From the NCBI RefSeq assembly GCF_007003975.1, contig NZ_VFTC01000027.1, positions 17,857 through 81,856 of the forward strand: DNA of 64,000 nucleotides, in the 5' to 3' direction. Below the pieces are notes generated by a model. It had not been told where the DNA came from. It worked only from the letters and a program-made list of their open reading frames with translations, and ran no database searches. The position numbers and the translations under genes were made by a program. Of the stretch, positions 50,635 through 59,305 are shown piece after piece (position 1 is the stretch's first letter; each line of letters opens with the position of its first letter). The stretch comes from Mesorhizobium sp. WSM4306 (lineage in GTDB: Bacteria; Pseudomonadota; Alphaproteobacteria; Rhizobiales; Rhizobiaceae).

Positions 50635-52157
50635 CATCGTTCGCCAGCCGCTTCTGCATCGCCGTCCTGCTCGTCGCGCTGGCGGATTTTTTCTTCTACG
50701 ACCAGCCCATCGGCATCACCCTCCTGTTGTTCGCCATCGTGACGGCCGGGGCGGTTGTAGCCGTGCATCCCTCGTTCCTTAATTCCCCAATGCCGTGGCT
50801 CAAGCCGGCCTGCCTGTTGGTCGCGCTGCTGCCGCTGGCCGAAAACGTCAGCGCGCTGTCGGTCTCGGTCGCGCTCGTGGCCATGGTGGTGTTTGCATTG
50901 TCGCTGGCCGGGCGGTTGCAACACCGCATCGCCCGCATTGCGGGCCAGATCGCGCTGTTCCTGCTGGCGGTGCCACTGCGGTTCATCCGGGATTTCATCC
51001 GCTGGCGCAAGACGGCGCGTCGCTTCGGCCGGCGCCGGATCCGGTTCGCGTCCATCGCGGTCTGGGTGATGCCGCTGACGCTGGGCGCCGTCTTCCTCGC
51101 GCTGTTCGGCGCCGCCAATCCGGTCATCGACTACTGGCTGTCGCTGATCGACCTGATGAAGCTCCTCGATCTCATCCAGCTGGCGCGGATTGCCTTCTGG
51201 CTGGTCGTGCTCGCCTGCGTCTGGGCCTTGCTGCGGCCACGTCTGCCGCGCTATCGGCGTCTTATCCTGCGGCCGAGGCAGAACCTTGCCGGCGCCCAGC
51301 CGGCGGCCAAACCGGAGCGGCATGTCGTCGAGGATATCGTCTTCGGCAAAGGCGCCATCTTGCGCGCGCTGATCGTCTTCAACGCCCTGTTTGCGCTGCA
51401 GACCGGGCTCGACGCCGCCTATCTCTGGGGCGGGGTCGCCCTTCCCGATGGCATGAGCTATGCCGCCTATGCGCATCGCGGCGCCTATCCGCTGATCGTC
51501 ACCGCACTGCTCGCCGCCGGCTTCGTGCTGGCGGCGCTGCGGCCGGGCAGCGAAACATCAAGCGATCCGCTGATCCGCCGGCTGGTCTACACCTTGGTGG
51601 CGCAGAACATCGTGCTGGTCATCTCGTCGATCCTGCGGCTCGACCTCTATGTCGGCGTCTATGCGCTGACCTACTGGCGCATCGCCGCTTTCGTCTGGAT
51701 GGGGCTGGTGGCATCAGGGCTTGCGCTGATCATCGCCCGCATCGCGCTTCGAAAATCCAACGAATGGCTGTTCTCGGCCAATCTTCTGACGTTATCGGCG
51801 ACGCTTTATGCCTGCTGCTTCATCAACTTCGCCGCAACGATCGCCAACTTCAATGTCGACCACTCGCTTGAAATGTCCGGCTCCGGCACGCCGCTCGATA
51901 CGCAGTATCTGCGCTCGTTCGGCGCTGTCGCCATGCCGGCGCTGGACCGCTATTACATGCATAAATTCGGAAACCAAACCACCTATCTGGCCGACCAGGT
52001 GATGATCGACGATTATATCGCCGAACAAAAGAAGTGGCGCGCCTGGAGCTTTCGCGGCTGGAGGCTCGTGCAGGTTCTCGACAAGAGAGGCCCGCTCGTG
52101 CTTCCTCCCGCACAGCAACCCTCGCTGCCTGCCATGCCATCCACGCCGGACCGCTAG
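50631..52157 (+). CDS. DUF4173 family membrane protein
   Basis: A 508-residue membrane protein with about ten to twelve helices (FFFYDQPIGITLLLFAIV, LMFLV-like runs), loops rich in R, and a C-terminal soluble tail with NFAATIANFNVDHS, SFGAVAMPALDRYY and a proline-rich end. This pattern fits DUF4173/DUF4153. ATG 50631 has AGGAAAG about 7 bp upstream. It is the first clear gene of a four-gene rightward operon with a two-component system. Its function is unknown; it may be a membrane input for the kinase. Confidence 0.82.
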   Translation: MTSFASRFCIAVLLVALADFFFYDQPIGITLLLFAIVTAGAVVAVHPSFLNSPMPWLKPACLLVALLPLAENVSALSVSVALVAMVVFALSLAGRLQHRIARIAGQIALFLLAVPLRFIRDFIRWRKTARRFGRRRIRFASIAVWVMPLTLGAVFLALFGAANPVIDYWLSLIDLMKLLDLIQLARIAFWLVVLACVWALLRPRLPRYRRLILRPRQNLAGAQPAAKPERHVVEDIVFGKGAILRALIVFNALFALQTGLDAAYLWGGVALPDGMSYAAYAHRGAYPLIVTALLAAGFVLAALRPGSETSSDPLIRRLVYTLVAQNIVLVISSILRLDLYVGVYALTYWRIAAFVWMGLVASGLALIIARIALRKSNEWLFSANLLTLSATLYACCFINFAATIANFNVDHSLEMSGSGTPLDTQYLRSFGAVAMPALDRYYMHKFGNQTTYLADQVMIDDYIAEQKKWRAWSFRGWRLVQVLDKRGPLVLPPAQQPSLPAMPSTPDR

Positions 52158-52161
52158 ACCC

Positions 52162-52854
52162 ATGCCGCATCAGATCCTGGTCGCCGACGACGATCCGCAC
52201 ATACGCGAGATCATCTGCTTCGCGCTGGAAAAGGCAGGGATGAAGACGCAGGCCGTCGCCGATGGCGCAGCCGCCCTGCAGGCGATCGAACGCCGCGAGC
52301 CCGATCTCGTCGTGCTCGACATCGGCATGCCGGAGATGGACGGGCTGGAGGTCTGCCGGCGGCTCAGGCAACGCTCCGACGTGCCAGTGCTGTTCCTGTC
52401 AGCGCGCGACGAGGAAATCGACCGCATCCTCGGGCTTGAAATGGGCGGCGACGACTATGTGACCAAGCCGTTCAGCCCGCGCGAACTGGTGGCGCGCGTC
52501 AATGTCATCCTGCGCCGCGCCCGCGCCGTGCCGGAGCCGGCCGACGCGAGGGCCTTTGCGCATGGCAAGCTTAGCCTGACACCGGCCAGTCATGGCGCCA
52601 GTTTCGACGGCAAGGCACTGGCGCTGACGGCGATCGAATTCTCGATCCTGAAAGGGTTTCTGGCACGGCCGGCGCATGTGCTGGGCCGCGACCTGGTGGT
52701 GGCCAGCGCCTATGCCGCCAACATCCATGTCGCCGACCGTACCGTCGACAGCCATATCCGCAACATCCGCGCCAAGCTGGCGGCGGCCGGCTGCCTCGAC
52801 GCCATCGAAACCGTGCATGGGGTCGGCTTCCGGCTCGGCCGATGCGGCGCCTGA
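52162..52854 (+). CDS. Two-component response regulator, OmpR/CreB family
   Basis: A 230-residue regulator. The receiver domain has the acidic pair DDD near 9-11, the phosphoacceptor D in LVVLDIGMPEMDG (near 53) and K in VTKPFSP. A winged helix domain of OmpR type occupies the C terminus (VADRTVDSHIRNIRAKL). It starts 4 bp after the DUF4173 gene and overlaps the kinase gene by 13 bp. Target genes are unknown; the same operon is a candidate. Confidence 0.92.
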   Translation: MPHQILVADDDPHIREIICFALEKAGMKTQAVADGAAALQAIERREPDLVVLDIGMPEMDGLEVCRRLRQRSDVPVLFLSARDEEIDRILGLEMGGDDYVTKPFSPRELVARVNVILRRARAVPEPADARAFAHGKLSLTPASHGASFDGKALALTAIEFSILKGFLARPAHVLGRDLVVASAYAANIHVADRTVDSHIRNIRAKLAAAGCLDAIETVHGVGFRLGRCGA

Positions 52855-54437
52855 GCGACGCCAAATGGATCGGCACCAAATGGCGGCCAAGGCTGGCCAC
52901 GGTGGTTCTCGCCATCCTCATCATAGTGCTGGCGCTGCCGCTGGTCGGGCTGTTCTTCTTCCGGCTTTATGAAAACCAGCTGATCCGCCAGACCGAGGGC
53001 GAGCTGATCGCGCAAGGCGCCGTCATTGCCGCCATCTATGCGCAGGATGTCCGCGACGCCGGCATCTCCCAGGACAAGCTTGGCGGGCCGGTCGACGTTG
53101 AGGGCGACGATGCCAGCCGCGGCGACGATTCGCCTTACCAGCCGATCGAGCCCAGCCTCGATCTCGCCTCCGACTATTTGCTGCCGACCCGGCCCGCCGG
53201 CATCGTGGCCACCACCGATCCGGCCTTTGCGGCGATCGGCGCGCGGTTGTCGGGCCTTCTCGACACGACGCAAAAGACCACGCTGGCCGGCTTCCGGTTG
53301 CTCGACCCGAAGGGCGTCGTCATTGCCGGGCGCGATGAGGTCGGACTGTCGCTCACCCATGTCGAGGAGGTGCGCGAGGCGCTTGCCGGCCACTACGCCA
53401 GCGTGCTGAGGCAACGCATTCCCGACCAGCCACCGCCACCGCTCTATTCGGTCAGCCGCGGCACAAAGGTCCGCGTTTTTGTTGCCATGCCGATTGCAGT
53501 CGATGGCCGGGTCGCCGGCGTGATCTATCTGTCGCGGACGCCGAACAACATCGTCAAACACCTCTATGGCGAGCGCGGCAAGGTGACGCTGGCGGCCATC
53601 GCCATGCTTTGCGGCACGCTGCTGATCGCCCTGGTCTTCCTGCGCACCGTCAGCCGGCCGATCTACGCGCTGATGGAGCGGACCAGGCGCATTGCCGCCG
53701 GTGACCGCGACGCGATCCGCCCGCTCGACCATCACGGCACGCGCGAAATGGCCGAACTGTCCGCCGCCTTCCTCGACATGGCCGAAAAGCTACAGGCGCG
53801 CTCCGACAGCATCCAGACCTTTGCCACCCATGTCTCGCATGAGCTCAAATCGCCGCTGACGGCGATCCAGGGCGCCGCCGAGCTCTTGCGCGATTCCGGC
53901 GAGGCGATGGACGCGGCCGAGCGCAAGCGGTTTTCCGGCAACATCGTCACCGATGCCGGGAGGCTCAATCTGCTGGTGCGGCGCCTGCTCGACCTGGCGC
54001 GCGCCGAAAACCTAGCCCCGAGCGGCGAAAGCACATCGCTCGATGCTGCGCTGGCGCTGCTGCCGGTGGATGGCAGGCTGGCGGTCAGCATCGAAACGGG
54101 TGGCGGCATTGGTTTGCGGATATCGGCTGAGAATGCGGCGATCGTGCTTGCCAATCTCATCGACAATTCGGCCAGGCATGGCGCGACGCGGGTTTGGCTG
54201 GCTGCGACAGCCGCCGAAGACAAAGTGGCCGTTGCGGTCAGCGACGACGGCGCCGGCATTTCACCGAGCAACCGCAGCAGGATTTTCGAGCCATTCTTCA
54301 CCACGCGGCGTGAGTCCGGCGGCACCGGCATGGGCCTCGGCATCGTGCTGGCCCTCCTGAAAGCGCATGATGGTACGATCGCGCTGGTTGACTCCGGGCG
54401 CGGCACGCGCTTCGAGATTTCCTTGCCAGCCGCGTGA
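52842..54437 (+). CDS. Sensor histidine kinase, CreC-like
   Basis: A 531-residue membrane kinase. It has an N-terminal helix (TVVLAILIIVLALPLVGLFFF), a periplasmic sensor of about 230 residues, a second helix near 245-265, a HAMP domain, an H-box (HVSHELKSPLTAIQG), an N-box (NLIDNSARHG), and ATP-lid motifs (SDDGAGIS and GTGMGLGIV). All catalytic residues are present. The architecture, a periplasmic CreC-like sensor, fits the paired CreB-like regulator. Its GTGA overlap with the FAD enzyme gene couples the two. Confidence 0.92.
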   Translation: MRRLSDAKWIGTKWRPRLATVVLAILIIVLALPLVGLFFFRLYENQLIRQTEGELIAQGAVIAAIYAQDVRDAGISQDKLGGPVDVEGDDASRGDDSPYQPIEPSLDLASDYLLPTRPAGIVATTDPAFAAIGARLSGLLDTTQKTTLAGFRLLDPKGVVIAGRDEVGLSLTHVEEVREALAGHYASVLRQRIPDQPPPPLYSVSRGTKVRVFVAMPIAVDGRVAGVIYLSRTPNNIVKHLYGERGKVTLAAIAMLCGTLLIALVFLRTVSRPIYALMERTRRIAAGDRDAIRPLDHHGTREMAELSAAFLDMAEKLQARSDSIQTFATHVSHELKSPLTAIQGAAELLRDSGEAMDAAERKRFSGNIVTDAGRLNLLVRRLLDLARAENLAPSGESTSLDAALALLPVDGRLAVSIETGGGIGLRISAENAAIVLANLIDNSARHGATRVWLAATAAEDKVAVAVSDDGAGISPSNRSRIFEPFFTTRRESGGTGMGLGIVLALLKAHDGTIALVDSGRGTRFEISLPAA

Positions 54438-55633
54438 ACGATGCGGCCGGCGGATTGGAGAACAGAGTGCGCTACGACATCGTCATCATCGGCGGAGCCA
54501 TCGTCGGCTCCTCGGTCGCTTACTATCTGCGCGAGGAAGGCTTTTCCGGCTCCATCGCGCTGATCGAGCGCGACCCGCAATTCGCCCATGCGGCCACGAC
54601 GCTGTCCATGGCCTCGATCCGCCAGCAATTCTCGATCCCGGAAAACATCCGGCTGTCGCAGTTCACGCTAAACCTGTTCCGGCGGCTGAAGGAAACCTTT
54701 GGCGCTGACGCCGATATCGGCTTTCGCGAAGGCGGCTATCTGATCCTGACCGGCGAGGCCGGACTGCCGATCCTGAAAGCCAACCACGAAGTGCAGGTCG
54801 CCGAGGGCGCTGACATTCTGCTCGAAGATGCCGACCAGCTGGCAAAACGCTTTTCCTGGCTGTCGACGGAAGGCATCAGCGCCGGCGCCTTCGGCCGCAC
54901 CGGCGAGGGCTGGTTCGACGCGCATGCGATGCTGACGCTGTTCCGCAAGGCGCTGCGCGACAAGAAGATCGATTTCATCGCCGCCGATGTCACCAGCATC
55001 GAGCGGCAGGGCAACCACGTCACCGGCGCAGTGCTCAACAATGGCGAAAAGCTTGATGCCGGCATCGTCATCAACGCCGCCGGGCCGAATGCCGGCAAGG
55101 TGGCTGGTATGGCTGGGTTGGCGCTGCCGGTGGAACCGCGCAAGCGCAACGTCTTTGTGTTCGAGGCGCGCGAAAAATATGCCGACATGCCGCTGCTGGT
55201 CGACCCTTCGGGCATCTATGTCAGGCCGGAAGGCTCGGTCTATCTCACCGGTGGCGCCGAGCAGGAAGAGGGCGACGGCCCGGCCGATCCCAGCGATTTC
55301 GACGTCGACTGGCCGCTGTTCGAAGAGGTGATCTGGCCGGTGCTGGCAACCCGTATCCCTGCCTTCGAGGCGATCAAGCCGACGCGCGCCTGGGCCGGCC
55401 ACTACGACTATAACACGCTCGACCAGAACGCGGTGATCGGACCGCATCCCGAGGTCGACAATTTCATCTTCGCCAATGGGTTTTCGGGCCACGGCCTGCA
55501 GCAGGCTCCGGCGGTCGGCAAGGCGCTGGCCGAGCTGATCGTCCATGGCGGCTACCGGACGGTGGATTGCTCGGCGTTCGGGTACAGCCGCGTGGCCGAG
55601 GGCAGGGCGTTTCGGGAATTGAATGTGATTTGA
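54434..55633 (+). CDS. FAD-dependent oxidoreductase, DadA/GlcD-like (DAO family)
   Basis: A 399-residue flavoenzyme. The dinucleotide-binding motif IVIIGGAIVGSSVAY near residue 17 is followed by an ALIERD ribose-binding acid, a VINAAGPNAGKVAG motif and a C-terminal IFANGFSGHGLQQAP that covers the flavin. DAO-family enzymes oxidise amino acids, sarcosine or glycerol 3-phosphate. GTG 54434 overlaps the kinase stop by GTGA. It is last in the operon, so the kinase may sense its substrate or product. Confidence 0.88.
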   Translation: MNDAAGGLENRVRYDIVIIGGAIVGSSVAYYLREEGFSGSIALIERDPQFAHAATTLSMASIRQQFSIPENIRLSQFTLNLFRRLKETFGADADIGFREGGYLILTGEAGLPILKANHEVQVAEGADILLEDADQLAKRFSWLSTEGISAGAFGRTGEGWFDAHAMLTLFRKALRDKKIDFIAADVTSIERQGNHVTGAVLNNGEKLDAGIVINAAGPNAGKVAGMAGLALPVEPRKRNVFVFEAREKYADMPLLVDPSGIYVRPEGSVYLTGGAEQEEGDGPADPSDFDVDWPLFEEVIWPVLATRIPAFEAIKPTRAWAGHYDYNTLDQNAVIGPHPEVDNFIFANGFSGHGLQQAPAVGKALAELIVHGGYRTVDCSAFGYSRVAEGRAFRELNVI

Positions 55634-55650
55634 GGGGGCGGCTCCTCTTC

Positions 55651-55799
55651 CTTCTCCGCTTGTGGGAGAAGGTGTCACCGAAGGCGACGGATGAGGGGTG
55701 CTCGAGCGGAGTGAGACGTTGGTGTTCCCTGGAACACCCCTCATCCGTCTCGGCGCTCTCGCGCCGATCCACCTTCCCCCACAAGGGGGGAAGGGAAGG
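55651..55799. repeat. Inverted-repeat element of rhizobial type
   Basis: A 149-bp imperfect palindrome. Outer arms resemble CCTTCTCCGCTTGTGGGAGAAGG and its complement CCTTCCCCCACAAGGGGGGAAGG in part; inner arms GATGAGGGGTG and CACCCCTCATC are exact. It follows the FAD enzyme stop and could end transcription. The rest of the gap, 55800-56103, has no gene, repeat or motif that I can recognise. Confidence 0.82.
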
Positions 55800-56103
55800 C
55801 CAATCCCCTTGTTCCGCCCCGCCCCAATCATCGTTCCGCATTGCCCAAGACCGTGCGTGAGCCTTGCCGCTATACGCATCACCCAAGTCGAGGGAAGTTC
55901 GAAACGCATTCGACGACGGCCGCCCTGTGGTTTCCTGCTCACAAAAACGGCAGGTCGGCCACCCCGGCGGATGCGTCGGACGGCCTTTCCAACGAATCGG
56001 AGGCACCCCCAAGCGGCATCCGATGCGTCTACGGCACGACCGGCGGCGCTGACCCTGCCCGCCGGTCGTGGACTTGGCCGTTCTGATTGCTTGACGCCAA
56101 AGA

Positions 56104-56529
56104 TCAGCGCTTGCGCGAGAACCAGAAGGCGTCGGGCATGCGCATCATGCCGATGCGCTCGTAGAAGCCGACGGCGTCGGGCATTGAAATCAGGCTGATG
56201 GCGACCGATGGTCCAAGCTGCCGGCGCGCCTCGTCCATCAGGCCTTTGCCGATGCCAAGCCCTTGCGCCGATTGGGACACGGCGAGCTCTGAAATATAGC
56301 ACACCCAGGAAAAGTCGGTGATGGCACGGGCCACGCCAATCAATGGTCGGCCTTCGACATTGAGCCGCGCGGTCAGCACCAGGTTCGCGCCTGAAAGCAT
56401 CGCCTGCAGCCGGGCTTCGTCGTCGACGGGACGCGTCTCGCCGAGCGTGGATTCAACCAGCACGTGGCGGAACTCGGCGACGTCGAGCTTCGGCTCGCTG
56501 GCATAGATTATCTTCGAGGGTGTGGCCAT
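56104..56529 (-). CDS. GNAT family N-acetyltransferase
   Basis: A 141-residue acetyltransferase of compact GNAT type: VCYISELAVSQSAQGLGIGKGLMDEAR is the acetyl-CoA loop region (Q-G-L-G-I-G), and SMPDAVGFYERIGM is motif B. ATG 56529 is preferred over a 24-codon extension. It is divergent from leuD, 152 bp away. The substrate is unknown. Confidence 0.88.
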   Translation of the reverse strand: MATPSKIIYASEPKLDVAEFRHVLVESTLGETRPVDDEARLQAMLSGANLVLTARLNVEGRPLIGVARAITDFSWVCYISELAVSQSAQGLGIGKGLMDEARRQLGPSVAISLISMPDAVGFYERIGMMRMPDAFWFSRKR

Positions 56530-56681
56530 GAGCGCAAGGTGCACCAGCGGCGGCCGGTTTTGAAGATGGTGCCGCGCCGATCTTTCGATCCAGGCACGCA
56601 CGAACAGTTGCCTTTTATTTGCCTCCGGCTTTGTGTAAACGGTGCGTCAGCATCTCCCGCAACGAAATACGGGCACAAGCC

Positions 56682-57287
56682 ATGGACAAATTCACCAAGC
56701 TCACCGGCGTCGCCGCACCGATGCCGATCGTCAATGTCGACACCGACATGATCATCCCCAAGGATTATCTCAAGACGATCAAGCGCACCGGGCTCGGCAG
56801 CGGCCTGTTCGCCGAAATGCGCTACAAGGATGACGGTTCGGAAAACCCGGATTTCGTGCTCAACAAGCCGGCCTACCGCAAGGCGCAGATCCTGGTCGCC
56901 GGCGATAATTTCGGCTGCGGCTCGAGCCGTGAACATGCGCCGTGGGCACTGCTCGATTTCGGCATACGCTGCGTCATCTCCACCTCGTTCGCCGACATTT
57001 TCTACAACAACTGCTTCAAGAACGGCATTTTGCCGATCACCGTCAGCCCGGAAGATCTGGAGAAGCTGATGGACGACGCCTCGCGCGGCTCCAATGCGAC
57101 GGTGTCGGTCGACCTCGAGGCCAAGGAAATCCGCGGTCCGGATGGCGGCGTGGTCAAATTCGATCTCGACGACTTCAAGCGCCACTGCCTGCTGAACGGC
57201 CTCGACGATATCGGTTTGACCATGGAAAAGGCCGGCGCCATCGCCTCGTTCGAGAAGAAGAACGCCGCCGAGCGCCCTTGGGCCTGA
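56682..57287 (+). CDS. leuD: 3-isopropylmalate dehydratase small subunit (LeuD)
   Basis: A 201-residue LeuD. It pairs with LeuC (not in this window) to isomerise 2-isopropylmalate to 3-isopropylmalate in leucine biosynthesis. Typical sites are VDTDMIIPKDYLKTI, FGCGSSREHAPWAL and TSFADIFYNNCFKNGILP. ATG 56682 starts the conserved part. leuB follows 2 kb downstream on the same strand, with three unrelated genes between them. Confidence 0.97.
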   Translation: MDKFTKLTGVAAPMPIVNVDTDMIIPKDYLKTIKRTGLGSGLFAEMRYKDDGSENPDFVLNKPAYRKAQILVAGDNFGCGSSREHAPWALLDFGIRCVISTSFADIFYNNCFKNGILPITVSPEDLEKLMDDASRGSNATVSVDLEAKEIRGPDGGVVKFDLDDFKRHCLLNGLDDIGLTMEKAGAIASFEKKNAAERPWA

Positions 57288-57311
57288 GCAGTACGGGCTG
57301 ATTCTTTGTTG

Positions 57312-57386
57312 GAGCATGATCTCTGGACAAAACGTTTTCCTGTTTTGTCCGAGAAAACCGGTTTCCACTTTTCGGGATCATGCTCT
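57312..57386. repeat. Palindromic intergenic repeat, AGCATGATC type
   Basis: A 75-bp palindrome framed by GAGCATGATC and GATCATGCTC, with an inner hairpin GGACAAAACG/CGTTTTGTCC-like around 57325-57350. It belongs to the same class as the repeats at 20755 and 25709. It lies 25 bp after leuD and may end leuD transcription. Confidence 0.85.
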
Positions 57387-57436
57387 AGCCCGGCCGCTGC
57401 CGGCCGGGTTCGTGGCGGCTGAACGGAGGGACAGTC

Positions 57437-58357
57437 ATGACACGTTCGCTTCTTGCCGGCGCCTGCGCGCTGGCGTGGATGCTGATGCCGGTGGCTGGCG
57501 CGCATGCACAGACCGACCCCGTGCTGGTGCCGGCTGAAGATCCGTCCGGCGGGGTCGATCCAGGCGCTTCGAGCAATGCGGCCCTCGTCGACGATGACAG
57601 CCAGGGGCCGATCCCGTTCGAGGGTGGGCAGCTGACCATCACCCAGCCGGAGCAGGATGGCGAGAAGGTGCTGGCCTATGACGGCAAGCAGCTGGCCAGC
57701 AACTACGACGTGTTCTTCGACAAGGTGGTCAAGGTCGGCGGCGTCAACGTGGCTCTGGTCAATGTCGGCGATGGCGGCAACCAGTGCGGCCCGGCCACGG
57801 TCATCGTCTGGAAGCCGGAAGGCGGGGAGATCCAGAGCATTACCATCGAGCAGGACGAATGCGGCGCGCCGCCGGCGGCGGTGGCCGACAATGCCATCTA
57901 TTTCGTGCCCTATCTTTTGCCGGGCGCTTCGCAGCAGGCGCTGCAATGGTCGCCCAGCGAAGGGCTGACGATTTCGGGCGACCTGACGTACGCACCGGAA
58001 CCCGGCACCGACTGGAAAGATGTCGATCCCACGAAATACCAGAACATCATCGACGCCTTCCACAACGAGGCCGTCTACAAGGAGGCGCAGACGCTGCTTG
58101 GCGACACCATGCCCGACATGGCGACCAGCCTGCTGGTCGGCGGCGGCACCGAAAAGACGGCGTCCGGCGCCTTCTACGCCACCGGCTGCGTGCCGCACGA
58201 TTGCGGCGGCAGCGATGGTTTCATGGCCATCGATCCGGTCAAGCACACGCTCTACTTCGCCCGCCGCGGCGACGATGGCGAGCCGCAGGCGTGGCCGGAC
58301 GTGAAAACCTGGCCGGCGGATATCAAGGAAGCGTTTGACAAGGCGCAGGGGAACTAG
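57437..58357 (+). CDS. Exported protein of unknown function
   Basis: A 306-residue protein with a signal peptide (about 1-24, AGAHAQ). The mature part has two cysteine pairs (NQCGPAT with EDECGAP-like, and TGCVPHDCGG) likely to form disulfides, and a GATT- or DPVKHTLYFARRGDDG-like end. I recognise no family. ATG 57437 has GGAGGGA just upstream. It follows the palindromic repeat and precedes a RidA-family gene. Confidence 0.78.
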   Translation: MTRSLLAGACALAWMLMPVAGAHAQTDPVLVPAEDPSGGVDPGASSNAALVDDDSQGPIPFEGGQLTITQPEQDGEKVLAYDGKQLASNYDVFFDKVVKVGGVNVALVNVGDGGNQCGPATVIVWKPEGGEIQSITIEQDECGAPPAAVADNAIYFVPYLLPGASQQALQWSPSEGLTISGDLTYAPEPGTDWKDVDPTKYQNIIDAFHNEAVYKEAQTLLGDTMPDMATSLLVGGGTEKTASGAFYATGCVPHDCGGSDGFMAIDPVKHTLYFARRGDDGEPQAWPDVKTWPADIKEAFDKAQGN

Positions 58358-58477
58358 GGTTTTCGCGGGGCAGGCCTTCTGATCCGCCGTTTTGCACCGC
58401 CACTCCATCTGAGTTGGCCTATGGTCCGCCCGGCTCTTTCCCTGCAAAGTCCTCCGCAACAGCAGCCAGGAATCCCC

Positions 58478-58861
58478 ATGCGCAAACTCATCTCCACCGG
58501 TTCGCCCTTCGAGAAAACCGCCGGCTATTCGCGCGCAGTCGTTCAGGGCGACTGGTGCTTCGTATCGGGAACGACCGGCTACGATTATGCGACGATGACC
58601 ATGCCGGAGACGGTCGAGGCGCAGACGCGCAATTGCCTGGCCACCATCGCCAAGGCGCTGAAGGACGGCGGCTTCGACATGGCCGATGTGGTGCGGGCGC
58701 ATTACTACATCACCGACCAGGCCTTCGTGGATGTCGTCTTCCCGATCCTTGGCGAGGCTCTTGGCGACATCCGCCCGGCGGCGACGATGATCGTGTGCCA
58801 GCTCAACAAGCCGGAAATGAAGATCGAGATCGAAGTTACCGCGATGCGGCGGACACCATGA
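58478..58861 (+). CDS. RidA family protein
   Basis: A 127-residue protein of the YjgF/YER057c/UK114 fold. Landmarks are YSRAVVQGDWCFVSGTTG, QTRNCLATIAKALKDGG and MIVCQLNKPEMKIEIEVTA, where the arginine common in RidA active sites is not clearly placed. RidA hydrolyses reactive imines and enamines made by PLP enzymes; relatives have other substrates. ATG 58478 is chosen. It starts a cluster with the VOC protein 13 bp downstream. Confidence 0.88.
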   Translation: MRKLISTGSPFEKTAGYSRAVVQGDWCFVSGTTGYDYATMTMPETVEAQTRNCLATIAKALKDGGFDMADVVRAHYYITDQAFVDVVFPILGEALGDIRPAATMIVCQLNKPEMKIEIEVTAMRRTP

Positions 58862-58874
58862 GGAGGCCAAAACC

Positions 58875-59225
58875 ATGACCGTCCGCCGCATCGTCGCCAA
58901 TATCGGGACACAGGACGCGGCGGCGGCGAAGCGCTTCTACCAGGACGCGCTTGGCCTCGACGTGCTGATGGATCAGGGCTGGATCGTCACCTGCGGTACG
59001 GACGAACGGATGCAGGTGCAGATCAGCTTCATGGCTCAAGGCGGGTCCGGCACGCCGGTGCCGGACCTCTCGATCGAGGTCGATGATGTCGATGCTACGC
59101 TCGGCGCCATGAAGGCCGCCGGCTTCGCCATAGAATACGGCCCGGCCGACGAACCCTGGGGTGTGCGGCGCTTCTATGTGCGCGATCCGTTCGGCAGATT
59201 GGTGAATATTCTCTCGCATCGGTGA
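58875..59225 (+). CDS. VOC family (glyoxalase/bleomycin resistance-like) protein
   Basis: A 116-residue protein: RRIVANIGTQDAAAAKRFYQDALGLDV opens it and GVRRFYVRDPFGRLVNIL closes it, the vicinal oxygen chelate pattern. Metal ligands are not obvious in all positions. The ligand is unknown. ATG 58875 follows the RidA stop by 13 bp with AGGAGG at about 58861-58866, so the two are cotranscribed. Confidence 0.85.
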   Translation: MTVRRIVANIGTQDAAAAKRFYQDALGLDVLMDQGWIVTCGTDERMQVQISFMAQGGSGTPVPDLSIEVDDVDATLGAMKAAGFAIEYGPADEPWGVRRFYVRDPFGRLVNILSHR

Positions 59226-59305
59226 TCACGCTTCCAGGCTTGCATGCAGCCCGCTTGGCGTTTAGCAAGGCCGCGGCTTCTCCAAACAGTATCGGGATAG
59301 TTCTG

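Noticed and set aside
56530..56681. A leucine attenuator or riboswitch before leuD
   Set aside because: I looked for a leader peptide with leucine codons and paired hairpins and found none in the 152-bp gap.
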